Assembly (NCBI GenBank): GCA_964452085.1
Contig: CAYVKL010000002.1
Coordinates: forward strand, 248,001 to 312,000
Origin: Methanobacterium sp964452085
Lineage (GTDB): Archaea; Methanobacteriota; Methanobacteria; Methanobacteriales; Methanobacteriaceae
Length of the DNA stretch: 64,000 nucleotides
Reading direction: 5' to 3'
The notes under the pieces were generated by a model. It did no database searches. It worked only from the letters and a program-made list of their open reading frames with translations, and was not told the origin of the DNA. Positions within the stretch are counted from its first letter, which is position 1. The number at the start of each line of letters is the position of its first letter. This document shows, piece after piece, positions 1 through 9,929 of the stretch. Position numbers and translations under genes: made by a program.

Positions 1-2
1 TT

Positions 3-2585
3 GAAACAGTTCATAAATCCAAAAATGGCAAAAAGATACCCGTTGAGATTAACGGGCGGATTTTTGATATTAAAGGTCAAAAAACACTTCTTGCAATTTC
101 CAGAGATATATCTGAGCGTAAAAAAGCAGAAAAAGAACTATTAAATTCAGAGGCAGAATACAGGGCTATTTTTGAAAGTATTAATAATGCAGTTGCAGTA
201 TATGATTCGATAGAAGACGGTTCAGATTTTGTTTTTAAAGATTTCAATAAAGCAGCAGAACAAATTGAACACATTAAAAGGGAAGAAGTTATTGGTAAGA
301 AGGTTACTAATGTTTTCCCGGGCGTTGTTGAATTTGGACTTTTTGATGTTTTTCAAAGGGTTTGGAAAACCGGAGTGCCAGAAAAACACCCGGTTTCCAT
401 TTATAAAGATGAACGAATAAGTGGATGGAGGGAAAATTATGTCTACAAACTTCCATCCGGAGATATTGTATCTGTTTATGATGATTTAACTGAGTTAAAA
501 CAGTACGAAGAAGAACTTGAGCAAAATCAGAATCGTTTGAGAAGTCTGGTGAGGATACTACAGTACCAGGCAGAATCAGTACAGGATTTCCTTGATTATG
601 CTCTTGAAGAGGCCATAAAACTAACAGAAAGTAAGATAGGCTATATTTACCACTACTATGAAGATCGGGAAGAATTCATCCTGAATACTTGGTCGGAGGG
701 GGTTATGGATGAGTGCAATGTTAAGGATCAACCTAAAGTTTATGCACTCAATAATACAGGCATATGGGGTGAAGCAGTCCGTCAAAGGAAAACAATTATT
801 TTAAACGACTTTAAAGCACCTCATCCTCTTAAAAAAGGTTTTCCTGAAGGTCATGCTCCTTTAGACAAATTCATGACTATTCCCATTTTTAGAGGTGATA
901 AAATCGTGGCCGTGGTGGGGGTGGCCAACAAAGAAACGAATTACACAGAAACTGATGTTTTGCAGCTTGAACTTTTAATGGATTCCGTATGGAAGGCTGT
1001 GGATAATATAAAGTCTGAAGATGCTTTGAAAAAATCCGAAACTAGGTACAGGGCAATTTTTGAAAATACAGGGACTGCAACAGCCATTAGCGAAGAAAAC
1101 ATGATTTTATCTTTGGTGAATGAAGAATTCGCAGATCTTACTGGATTTTCTAAGGAAGAAATTGAAAACAAGATGACCTGGGATGACTTTTTTGCAGAAA
1201 ACGAACTGCCCAAAATGAAAGAATACCATCGTCTCCGCAGAATTAACCCCACTGCTGCTCCCAGAAATTATGAGAGTGTTTTAAAGGATAGGAATGGGAA
1301 CCGGAAAGATGTTTATATGAGCGTGTCCATGTTACCTGAAACTAAAAAAAGTTTGGTTTCAGTTCTGGATATAACTGAAAAGAAACAATCGCGCATAGAA
1401 CTGAGACAAGAGTTAAAAATTAACCAATCTCTTGCCAAGGTTTATGCTCCTCTAATTTCACCGGTCACTACCATTCAAGATATTTCTATTGTTATTTTAA
1501 AGGAATCATTATCACTTTCTGGAAGTGAACACGGTTTTGTGGCCACAGTTGATCCCAAAAACCAGGATCTGATTAATCAAACTCTAACCAGAATGATGCC
1601 CCAATGTGAAGTTTATGAAGATGGGAAAATTCCAGAGGAAATCAGATTCCCAATAGGGGATGATGGAATGTATCATGGTTTGTGGGGGCACTGTTTAAAC
1701 ACTAAAAAAGAGTTTTACACTAATGAAGTTAAAAAACATCCCTCTTCCAAAGGAGCGCCAGAAGGACATGTGGAAATAGAAAAATTCCTGGCAGTACCAG
1801 TAATGATAGATGAAGAACTGGTAGGTGAGATTGCCTTGGCAAATCCTCCTGAAAAAGATTACTCTGATAACGATTTGAAAGCTGTTAGAAGAATCGCAGA
1901 GTTTTTTGCCCTGGCTATTCAGCGTAAAGGGTATGAAGAGAGCATAAAAATGTCCCTTGACGAAAAAGACTTACTCCTACGAGAGATACACCACCGTGTT
2001 AAAAATAATATGCAGATTATTTCCAGTATTCTAAACCTACAATCCTTCGCTGTGAATGACTCTAAACTGTTGGATATACTGAAACAGAACCAGAATCGTA
2101 TCAAGTCCATGGCCATGATCCATGAAAAACTATACCAGTCACATAATTTAGTGCAGATAGACTTCAGTGATTATCTGAGAAGTTTAACTGCAGACATATT
2201 TTATACATATACTATTAAAACTGAAAGAATTGAAATTGATTTGGATTTAGATAAAAATATCATGTTAAATATTGAAACATCCATTCCTTGTGGTTTGATT
2301 TATAGTGAATTACTTTCCAACACCATAAAACATGCATTTCCCGATGATCGTGAAGGGAAAATAAGAATTGAATTCAAGGGAGCTGATGGTGATTTAATGC
2401 TTCGGGTAAGTGACAATGGGGTTGGTTTACCTGAGGGGGTTGATTTCCGCAAAACAGATTCTTTGGGGCTTCAATTAGTTACTAGTCTTGTTAAACAGAT
2501 AGATGGGAGTATTGAACTTGATCAGAGCCGGGGAACTACATTCACTGTAAAGTTCCGTGAACTAAAATATAAAGAAAGGTTTTAA
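3..2585 (+). CDS. PAS/GAF sensor histidine kinase, 5' end outside the window
   Basis: The frame is open from the first bases, so the start lies upstream of the window and about 860 residues are visible. Counting from the first visible codon, the order is: end of a PAS domain (to about 45), PAS (50-170), GAF (176-330), PAS (345-455), GAF (475-640), HisKA_2 dimerisation/phosphoacceptor region around REIHHRVKNN (about 660, conserved His), and a C-terminal HATPase with an N box (SELLSNTIKHAF, about 767) and G boxes (DNGVGLP; SLGLQLV). No transmembrane helix is visible, so it looks cytosolic. This is the HisKA_2 type common in Methanobacteriales; the signal cannot be read from sequence. The next gene downstream encodes the same architecture type, and no response regulator is adjacent. 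The domain call is firm; the ligand is unknown. Confidence 0.93.
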   Translation, partial: ETVHKSKNGKKIPVEINGRIFDIKGQKTLLAISRDISERKKAEKELLNSEAEYRAIFESINNAVAVYDSIEDGSDFVFKDFNKAAEQIEHIKREEVIGKKVTNVFPGVVEFGLFDVFQRVWKTGVPEKHPVSIYKDERISGWRENYVYKLPSGDIVSVYDDLTELKQYEEELEQNQNRLRSLVRILQYQAESVQDFLDYALEEAIKLTESKIGYIYHYYEDREEFILNTWSEGVMDECNVKDQPKVYALNNTGIWGEAVRQRKTIILNDFKAPHPLKKGFPEGHAPLDKFMTIPIFRGDKIVAVVGVANKETNYTETDVLQLELLMDSVWKAVDNIKSEDALKKSETRYRAIFENTGTATAISEENMILSLVNEEFADLTGFSKEEIENKMTWDDFFAENELPKMKEYHRLRRINPTAAPRNYESVLKDRNGNRKDVYMSVSMLPETKKSLVSVLDITEKKQSRIELRQELKINQSLAKVYAPLISPVTTIQDISIVILKESLSLSGSEHGFVATVDPKNQDLINQTLTRMMPQCEVYEDGKIPEEIRFPIGDDGMYHGLWGHCLNTKKEFYTNEVKKHPSSKGAPEGHVEIEKFLAVPVMIDEELVGEIALANPPEKDYSDNDLKAVRRIAEFFALAIQRKGYEESIKMSLDEKDLLLREIHHRVKNNMQIISSILNLQSFAVNDSKLLDILKQNQNRIKSMAMIHEKLYQSHNLVQIDFSDYLRSLTADIFYTYTIKTERIEIDLDLDKNIMLNIETSIPCGLIYSELLSNTIKHAFPDDREGKIRIEFKGADGDLMLRVSDNGVGLPEGVDFRKTDSLGLQLVTSLVKQIDGSIELDQSRGTTFTVKFRELKYKERF

Positions 2586-2712
2586 AAAGGAAAAAAATCT
2601 TTTTAGATCTCATTTTATTAATTATCTACACATAGTAACAAATTTTATTATGAGACATATTCATAATAATAAGTACGCTTCAATATTTAGCTAATATTTA
2701 GTGGGGGGTTAA

Positions 2713-5325
2713 ATGGTAGGAATAGATCATATATCTCAAATGATCAACGATTCAGACCTTAATAATATACTTCTTGAATTGGTTTCTGATTTTACGTATT
2801 ATTATACATATGATAGCCCTCACGAGAATAATAGTTTTAGTGATTACAAATTAGAGATGATAACAGATTCTTTTTTTAACATAACTGGTTATAACAATGA
2901 AGATTTGAATATAAACCAAGGTTGGATGTGCATTGTTCACCCTGAAGACAGCCAGATTGCCCAAAAACAGCTGGAAAAAACGAAACCCGGCTCAAAGGAT
3001 GTTGTTGAATTTCGTATTTTGGATAGCGATGGTGATGTAATCTGGATTAAAAATTTTGTATATTGTTTTAAGGATTATGAGGGTGTTATTCACATCTATG
3101 GAGCCGCCCAGGACATTACTGATGTTAAAAATTCAGAAATGGAAGCAAAAGACATGGTGGAATTTTTAAAGACTTTGGCTGATACAATACCCAGTTCAAT
3201 CTTTTATAAAGATACTCATGGTAAATATTTAGGTTGTAATAAAGGATATGCTGAATTTTTAGGATTAGAAAAAGATGAAATCAGTGGCAAAGGTGTTTAT
3301 GATATTTTTCCTAAGAATTTAGCTGATAAATACCACAAAATGGATTCTGAACTCTTTACAAATCCAGGTAAACAGTTTTATGATTGGAAGATGATTGCGA
3401 CTGATGGCACTTTAAAAGATGTTACCTTTAAAAAAGCCACATTCCTCGATTCCGAAGGGAATTTAGCAGGTATTGTGGGGGTTATGTTGGACATAACAGA
3501 TATCAAGTCTGCTGAAATGGCATTAAATGAAAGAGAAAAAAAATACAGACTTTTGGCAGAGAACTCGTCTGATGTGGTATGGACCATGTCTCTAGATGGT
3601 CGTTTTACATTCATAAGTCCTTCAGTAGAAGAATTATATGGATACACAACGGAAGAAGCTTTAAATATGCATCTTTCTGATTATATGGATGATGAGGGTT
3701 ATCGGGATGTAATGCAAGAATTAATGGCAGAATTGAGCAAACCATTAGAAGAACGTTCGGCTTCCAGATATTTAGAGATACAACAGTATCGTAAGGATGG
3801 AAGTATGGTTGATGTTGAAGTTCACACTAAATGGCTTCACGATGATGATGGCAAAATTACTGGACTTCAAGGTAGCACCAGGGATATTTCAGAAAGGAAA
3901 AAAGTTGAAAAGGCTTTAAAACGATCTGAAGCTCTTTATAAAACTATATTTGAGAATACTGGGGCTGCAACTTTACTTTTTAATAAAGAAGGCATTGTAA
4001 CCATGATTAATTCAGAATTGGAGAGAATGTCTGGTTATTCCAAGGAAGAAGTTGTGAATAAAATGCGATGGATGGAATTTGTTCCTCCTGAAAAACTTCA
4101 AATGATGTTGGAATATCATCGGCAACGAGAAATTGATCCGGGTTCTGTTCCATCCACTTATGAAACTGAATTCATAATTAAGTCAGGCGAAATTTTAACC
4201 ACTCAAATCACGGTTGACAAAATTCCAAACTCAGATGAATATGTAACATCGGTAATTGACATCTCGGATTTAAAGAAAGCTCAGATTAGCCTTCAAACAA
4301 GTGAAGAAAAATTCAGACAGATGGCAGAAAACATTGAAGAAGTAATGTATATTATTGATCCCGCAATGAGTCAGATACTTTACATTAGCCCCAGTTATGA
4401 GAATATATGGGGGCGTGATGTTGAAGAAGTTTATAAAGAACCTAAATCATGGATTGAAGCTATACATCCCGATGATCGTGGTGAAGCACTGAAACATATC
4501 TTCACGTCAGATCAGGAAGTAAATTACAGGGATGACCCTGGAATTGAATACAGAATAGTTCAACCTGATGGGAACATCAGATGGATATGGGGTCGTTCTT
4601 TTCCTGTGTTTAATGATGAGGGAGAACCTTACAGGATTGCAGGCATAGCTCTGGACATTACCGATAGAAAAGTAGCTGAAGATGAAGTTAAATCGTCTTT
4701 AAAAGAAAAAGAGCTTTTATTGAGGGAAATTCATCATCGGGTTAAAAATAACTTGCAGATTATAATCAGTCTACTGAATCTCCAAACTCAACACGTGGAT
4801 GATGAAGAAACCATGGACATTTTAACCGAAAGTCAGAACAGGGTGAAGTCCATGGCCATGTTACATGAGAAATTATATGAATCTACTGATTTAACACATA
4901 TAAACTTCAAATATTACATTGAAAAACTTGTTACTAACCTTTTTTATTCCTATAATGTTGAAGTCGGTACTATTAAGCCAGTTATAAAAACAACTGATTT
5001 AGAAGTGGGGATTGATACAGCTGTCCCCTGTGGACTTATAATAAATGAGCTGGTTGCAAACAGTATAAAATATGCATTTCCAGAGGGGTGTAAGGGAACT
5101 GTTACAGTTGAATTTGGAAAAAATGAGGATGAATTCTTTCTAAAAGTTGCTGATAATGGAATAGGAATGTCTAAAGATATAAAACCAGATTCTCCACAAA
5201 CCCTTGGGCTTCAGCTTGTAGAAAATCTTGTTAACCAGTTAGATGGTGCCCTTAGTATTGATATTAACCATGGAACTAATTTTACTATAAAATTTAAGGA
5301 ATTGATATATAAAGATAGAATATAA
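2713..5325 (+). CDS. Multi-PAS sensor histidine kinase (HisKA_2 type)
   Basis: 870 residues, starting at ATG behind a GTGGGGGG ribosome binding site. About five PAS modules are visible (roughly 30-140, 150-262, 275-400, 408-522, 533-655), several ending in the usual PAC signature (ITDVK, ITDIK, ISERK, ITDRK). A HisKA_2 segment with REIHHRVKNN follows at about 671, then a HATPase domain (NELVANSIKYAF near 780; DNGIGMS; TLGLQLV). There are no membrane segments. It resembles the preceding kinase in its C-terminal half and in the PAS module beginning with a YRAIFENTG/YKTIFENTG-type motif, which suggests tandem duplication with reshuffled sensory modules. The output partner is not encoded nearby. 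Ligands or cofactors of the PAS domains cannot be inferred. Confidence 0.93.
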   Translation: MVGIDHISQMINDSDLNNILLELVSDFTYYYTYDSPHENNSFSDYKLEMITDSFFNITGYNNEDLNINQGWMCIVHPEDSQIAQKQLEKTKPGSKDVVEFRILDSDGDVIWIKNFVYCFKDYEGVIHIYGAAQDITDVKNSEMEAKDMVEFLKTLADTIPSSIFYKDTHGKYLGCNKGYAEFLGLEKDEISGKGVYDIFPKNLADKYHKMDSELFTNPGKQFYDWKMIATDGTLKDVTFKKATFLDSEGNLAGIVGVMLDITDIKSAEMALNEREKKYRLLAENSSDVVWTMSLDGRFTFISPSVEELYGYTTEEALNMHLSDYMDDEGYRDVMQELMAELSKPLEERSASRYLEIQQYRKDGSMVDVEVHTKWLHDDDGKITGLQGSTRDISERKKVEKALKRSEALYKTIFENTGAATLLFNKEGIVTMINSELERMSGYSKEEVVNKMRWMEFVPPEKLQMMLEYHRQREIDPGSVPSTYETEFIIKSGEILTTQITVDKIPNSDEYVTSVIDISDLKKAQISLQTSEEKFRQMAENIEEVMYIIDPAMSQILYISPSYENIWGRDVEEVYKEPKSWIEAIHPDDRGEALKHIFTSDQEVNYRDDPGIEYRIVQPDGNIRWIWGRSFPVFNDEGEPYRIAGIALDITDRKVAEDEVKSSLKEKELLLREIHHRVKNNLQIIISLLNLQTQHVDDEETMDILTESQNRVKSMAMLHEKLYESTDLTHINFKYYIEKLVTNLFYSYNVEVGTIKPVIKTTDLEVGIDTAVPCGLIINELVANSIKYAFPEGCKGTVTVEFGKNEDEFFLKVADNGIGMSKDIKPDSPQTLGLQLVENLVNQLDGALSIDINHGTNFTIKFKELIYKDRI

Positions 5326-5485
5326 TTTTATTTATGATTCTTTGAAATTTATTTTTATACAAAGACTAAATACCAGTTATTTCTAAATACATAATTCAAG
5401 GTTATTATGGTAGATTTTTATGAAATTCTATTAAATAACTTAATAGATAGTCTAATAATAAGTCAAAATCTTAAATTCTGATTAC

Positions 5486-6151
<666 letters not shown>

Positions 6152-6308
6152 ATAATTCTTTTAATCCCATTTTAAATCCATGGGAAATAGAAGAATACTT
6201 TTTTAATTCTTTTATTCTTTTATAATAATTTATTGGCATGTTAAGTTCGATAATCATCATCATATTAGTAGTTTTAAATCGGTTTAGTTAACAAAATAGG
6301 TGTTTCTG

Positions 6309-7046
6309 ATGAATGTGGAAGAATTTCTAAAAGAATCTCTTAAGCGAGGAAAAGTTCACCTCACCCTTTTGGATCCCGAAGATCAAGATCCGGAAAAAGC
6401 ACTTGAAATAGCCACAGAGGCCGTTGCTGGAGGATCTAACGGAATTATGTTGGGAGGATCCACCACGGACTCTCAGGAACTTGATGAAACAGCAAAAATT
6501 CTTCAAGAAAACTTGGATGTTCCAATTATTCTCTTTCCAGGTAATACAACTGGCGTAAGTGCCTATGCAGATGCGATATTTTTCATGAGCCTGTTGAATT
6601 CCAATAATCCTTACTGGATTATCGGTGCTCAGGCTTTGGGCGCTCCTAAAATTAAAAAAATCGGCATAGAAACCATCCCCATGGGTTACTTGATTGTAGA
6701 ACCCGGGGAAACAGCAGGATGGGTAGGAGATGCCAAACTAATTCCTCGCAGGAAGCCAGATATTGCAGTTGCTTATGCTATGGCCGCAGAATACATGGGC
6801 ATGAGATTATTATATTTGGAAGCCGGCTCAGGGGCTGAAGAAATCATTCCACAAGAGATGATTAAGAAGGTTAAAATGTTCACCAATCACATTGTTATTG
6901 TTGGTGGAGGAATTAGAACCGGAAAAGATGCTGGAAAGGTTGCCCATGCAGGTGCTGACATCATTGTAACAGGTACTGTGGTTGAAAACACTTCCAATAT
7001 AAAAGAAAAGATAAGCGAGATAGTTGAAGGCATTAACTCTATTTAA
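6309..7046 (+). CDS. Geranylgeranylglyceryl phosphate synthase
   Basis: Makes the first ether bond of archaeal membrane lipids, joining sn-glycerol-1-phosphate and geranylgeranyl diphosphate. 245 residues from ATG 6309, which has AGGTG six bases upstream; a GTG at 6300 is in frame but sits on the ribosome binding site. TIM-barrel features of the PcrB/GGGPS family: HLTLLDPED near the N terminus, GGSNGIMLGGST, YLEAGSGA (about 175-182) and the phosphate-binding VGGGIRTG and DIIVTGTVVE near the C terminus. It follows tsr3-rpl40e after about 160 AT-rich bases and probably has its own promoter. Confidence 0.95.
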   Translation: MNVEEFLKESLKRGKVHLTLLDPEDQDPEKALEIATEAVAGGSNGIMLGGSTTDSQELDETAKILQENLDVPIILFPGNTTGVSAYADAIFFMSLLNSNNPYWIIGAQALGAPKIKKIGIETIPMGYLIVEPGETAGWVGDAKLIPRRKPDIAVAYAMAAEYMGMRLLYLEAGSGAEEIIPQEMIKKVKMFTNHIVIVGGGIRTGKDAGKVAHAGADIIVTGTVVENTSNIKEKISEIVEGINSI

Positions 7047-7217
7047 CTGTTTTTTTAATAATTTTATTACATTATTTTAATTTTTCAATTTAATTTTTTA
7101 TTTAATTCTCTTTCAAGCTTTTTTCAATATAACTATTGTTAATGGATCTTTTAATCGTTTAATAGAAAAATTTTATTTTCTTTAAAATCTTTATATCTAT
7201 TAGCGAGGTGAATAAAT

Positions 7218-7895
7218 ATGTGTGATTCAAATGGATATGATTTCATAGCTGATAAATTAAAGGAACATCTGGGTCTTGATAAATCCCCTGTTGCCATTAA
7301 ATTTGTTTTAAGGGAAGAAGATATTCCTGAAGGCGTTACTAAAGCCGATGAAAAATTACGTCATTGTGAACTGGTGCAGAAAGCCAGTCATGGGGATGTA
7401 TTTTATGCTACTGCTGAAGAACAGATGTGTAAAGGAGGATCTGCTGCTTTGGGTCTTGAAGAAGCTCCCGAAAAGGTCAAAACTGGAGAATTTTATTATG
7501 GGTTGGGACGTTTTTCAAGTTTAGGATCAGCCAGAAAGACCATGGAGTCCATACCTAAAGTAGATCCTATGATGTATGCGTTAGTATATGCACCTCTGGA
7601 GAAGGCAAACTTCGATCCGGACGTTATTGTTGTTATTGCAAACCCTGCACAAGCCATGAAACTCTCTCAAGCCCTTGTGTACACCCTGGGCGGTCGTGTG
7701 GAAGTTGACTTTGCTGGAATCCAATCAATATGTGCAGATGCTGTTGCAGGACCATTCTTACGCCGCCAGCCTAACATAACATTAGGTTGTAGTGGGTCAC
7801 GCCAATATGCGGATATAAAAGAAGATGAGGTAATTGTTGGACTTACTGGGGAGAATATTGGTTGTGTGGTTAACGCACTGGAAAATATGAGTTAA
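7218..7895 (+). CDS. DUF169 family protein
   Basis: 225 residues, ATG with a GCGAGGTGA ribosome binding site. It matches the DUF169 pattern, including the N-terminal SPVAIKF segment, an MCKGGSAALGL motif (about 69-79) and the C-terminal SICADAVAGPF and LGCSGSRQYA motifs. Several conserved-looking cysteines (C50, C70, C165, C189) suggest metal or redox chemistry, but the family's function is not established to my knowledge. It looks monocistronic and ends in a clear hairpin terminator. Confidence 0.8.
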   Translation: MCDSNGYDFIADKLKEHLGLDKSPVAIKFVLREEDIPEGVTKADEKLRHCELVQKASHGDVFYATAEEQMCKGGSAALGLEEAPEKVKTGEFYYGLGRFSSLGSARKTMESIPKVDPMMYALVYAPLEKANFDPDVIVVIANPAQAMKLSQALVYTLGGRVEVDFAGIQSICADAVAGPFLRRQPNITLGCSGSRQYADIKEDEVIVGLTGENIGCVVNALENMS

Positions 7896-7900
7896 TGGAG

Positions 7901-7942
7901 AAAAAAGAATTAATTTCTTTTTTAAATATAAAATTTTTTTAA
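7901..7942 (+). terminator. Hairpin plus T-tract after the DUF169 gene
   Basis: A perfect 9-bp inverted repeat (AAAAAAGAA at 7901-7909, TTCTTTTTT at 7915-7923) with a 5-base loop starts five bases after the stop codon. It runs into T-rich sequence. Because the flanking genes converge and the repeat is symmetric, it may serve both strands. Confidence 0.6.
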
Positions 7943-7972
7943 TTTTTAAAAAATAATCATTAATACAATTAT

Positions 7973-8668
7973 TTAAGGTTTCTTATATTTTTTATTTCTT
8001 TTTTCATTCCAAATACTTAGAACTTTAAGATAATCATCGTAGCGATTGATATTAACTAATTCTAATTCGTTTTGCCCTTCAACCCCATATAATGACACTC
8101 CATCTGCAACCATTCTTCTAAGGATTGGATTTAGATTATCATCCTCCCCGTGAAGGTAATGTTCCAAAAGAGAAGAACTACAGGCAAAGGGCATGCCCAA
8201 ACCTTTAGCACTATCCAAGTATCCTGTTTCCCCACGTGCCAAAATTGTAACAGTATTTCCAGGTTCAGAACAATTTAAAAGTTGATCAATCAAATTGCGC
8301 ATAGTTGATATGGTTACAGTTGGCTGGTCTCCTGCCAGACACAAACAATAATCATATTTAGAATTTATAACACCGTTGAGTAGGGTTTGAGATAATTCCA
8401 CATCAACATCAGAATTTTCTATCACCCTGAGCCGTGAATCTTCTATATGTTCCAATTCAGGATATAATTCATCCATAAAATGACCTAAAACTACAATACA
8501 CTCATTTAAATCAGTTTTAAGTGCTTTTTTAACCGTGCAAGTTATTATAGGGTGTTCATTAAACTTTAAAAGAAGTTTATGTTGTATTTCCATTCCCCTA
8601 ATTTCAAGGTCTTCCCTCATCCGCCTGTTTTTCCCAGCTGCGGTAATAATGCATGATACTCCTTTCAT
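7973..8668 (-). CDS. MobA/MocA-like nucleotidyltransferase
   Basis: 231 residues with an NTP_transf_3 fold: the N-terminal CIITAAGKNRRMR loop corresponds to the AAGxSxRMG nucleotide-binding motif, and YDYCLCLAGDQPTV carries the GDQP metal/nucleotide motif seen in molybdenum-cofactor cytidylyl/guanylyltransferases. This member has an insertion after the glycine loop (DLEIRGMEIQHKLLLKF). The substrate is not clear; Mo/W cofactor nucleotide transfer is one candidate. It lies last in a minus-strand run after a Mur ligase and a surface protein, although a T-tract separates it from the latter, so a wall-related activated-sugar role is also conceivable. Confidence 0.7.
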   Translation of the reverse strand: MKGVSCIITAAGKNRRMREDLEIRGMEIQHKLLLKFNEHPIITCTVKKALKTDLNECIVVLGHFMDELYPELEHIEDSRLRVIENSDVDVELSQTLLNGVINSKYDYCLCLAGDQPTVTISTMRNLIDQLLNCSEPGNTVTILARGETGYLDSAKGLGMPFACSSSLLEHYLHGEDDNLNPILRRMVADGVSLYGVEGQNELELVNINRYDDYLKVLSIWNEKRNKKYKKP

Positions 8669-8684
8669 AGGTTAGATACTCCTG

Positions 8685-8702
8685 TAAAAAAGTAAAAAAA
8701 AT
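8685..8702 (-). terminator. T-tract terminator after the anchored surface protein gene
   Basis: On the minus strand the sequence downstream of the stop at 8721 reads through two T-runs (eight and seven Ts, separated by AC). This is the standard archaeal oligo-T termination signal, and it lies between this gene and the MobA-like gene. Confidence 0.5.
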
Positions 8703-8720
8703 GGGATTATGGATGGGGTG

Positions 8721-9905
8721 TCAACTGAGTCTTACTATTTGAGAACGTATTACCAGTCCGGCTCCACTTCCCTCGGTCCACATTACTATTCTAATGGGAT
8801 AATTCTGGTTGTTATATACTTTTACTCCCACTGTAGGGCTAGTGTCGTATGCAATGGCGAGTTCATCCCACCTAATCCCGCTAGGGAGTGGTAAACCTCC
8901 TCCAGCTGTTGCTCCTCTAAGTGATCTGGCTGCGGGGCAGACTCCATGTACTGCTGATCCACCTGTGGCATTGGGGTCGGGACAAGCCTCAAAACCTATA
9001 TTTTCTTTCCCATTGGATCCAGTTTTAGGTGGTATTATGGTGCCATTCCATGCTTTAGCAAATTGCATGGCATTATATGCCCTTGCTGCATCCCCATATT
9101 CAGGGTATGAACCTAAAGACTCAGCAAAATTGGCAGTTATATTTTCATTGTGGGGTCCCATATAAGCCATCACTGGAGATCCTGAAGGATAGTTTTTCAT
9201 ATAGGTAACTACAGAGTCCCCGAAAAAGGTTTTAAGTTTATCCGGTGTGACCTGATTTCTACCATCGTTGAATCCTGCTAGCGAGTAATCGAGATTGATA
9301 TATGCACCTTCGCTAGCTTTATCATACCATTTTTTAAATGTTGTAAAGGTTACATATTCATGAGGGACAGTATTATTACTAATATCTGATGTAGATATTG
9401 TTTTAATAACTTTACCTGATTTTCCGCCCTCTTTAATATCTAAACCATTGCTAGTTTTTACTCCTACAGTGTATCCTGTTTTATAACCCCATACAAATGT
9501 TTGAGGAGGGTTAACCACTAGTTGTTGGCTTTGAACACTTAAAAAACCGGGACCTTCAAATCCCTGGGCTACTCCCTGGTTTGATATGCTCCCACTTGCT
9601 ATTTTTGATAGTGGTGTTTCCAGTGATCCAGTTAAAATTCCATTTATAATTTGAATATATTTTCCTTCCTGAAATAGGCTGTTGAAATAGTCAGCATGGT
9701 ATAAAACTGGCACTTTCCTGATTTTAGCATCATCAACCACTTTCATACCAGACACCACTGTGTCCCCTATAGACATTGAGGTGATTTCTTCTGGTTTTTG
9801 AGGGGGATAATAACCTTCAATGGTGTTTCCAACATAAATAAAACCTATCATTATAATTATTAAAACACCAAAGGCCAGTATCGGGTTTAACAAAGATTTA
9901 CGCAT
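8721..9905 (-). CDS. Membrane-anchored extracellular protein, unknown function
   Basis: 394 residues with a strong ribosome binding site (AAGGAGGAT) and an N-terminal hydrophobic segment (about residues 8-28) that is a signal anchor; the remainder is predicted outside the membrane. The body is rich in Gly, Ser, Thr, Asn and Tyr. Only two cysteines are visible in the mature part (CPDPNATG and GVCPAARS), which could form a disulfide or metal pair. I do not recognise the family. It starts 24 bases after a Mur-ligase gene on the same strand, so the two are probably cotranscribed and a pseudomurein or envelope role is reasonable but inferred. Confidence 0.75.
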   Translation of the reverse strand: MRKSLLNPILAFGVLIIIMIGFIYVGNTIEGYYPPQKPEEITSMSIGDTVVSGMKVVDDAKIRKVPVLYHADYFNSLFQEGKYIQIINGILTGSLETPLSKIASGSISNQGVAQGFEGPGFLSVQSQQLVVNPPQTFVWGYKTGYTVGVKTSNGLDIKEGGKSGKVIKTISTSDISNNTVPHEYVTFTTFKKWYDKASEGAYINLDYSLAGFNDGRNQVTPDKLKTFFGDSVVTYMKNYPSGSPVMAYMGPHNENITANFAESLGSYPEYGDAARAYNAMQFAKAWNGTIIPPKTGSNGKENIGFEACPDPNATGGSAVHGVCPAARSLRGATAGGGLPLPSGIRWDELAIAYDTSPTVGVKVYNNQNYPIRIVMWTEGSGAGLVIRSQIVRLS

Positions 9906-9929
9906 TTTTTATCCTCCTTAGTATTTTTT

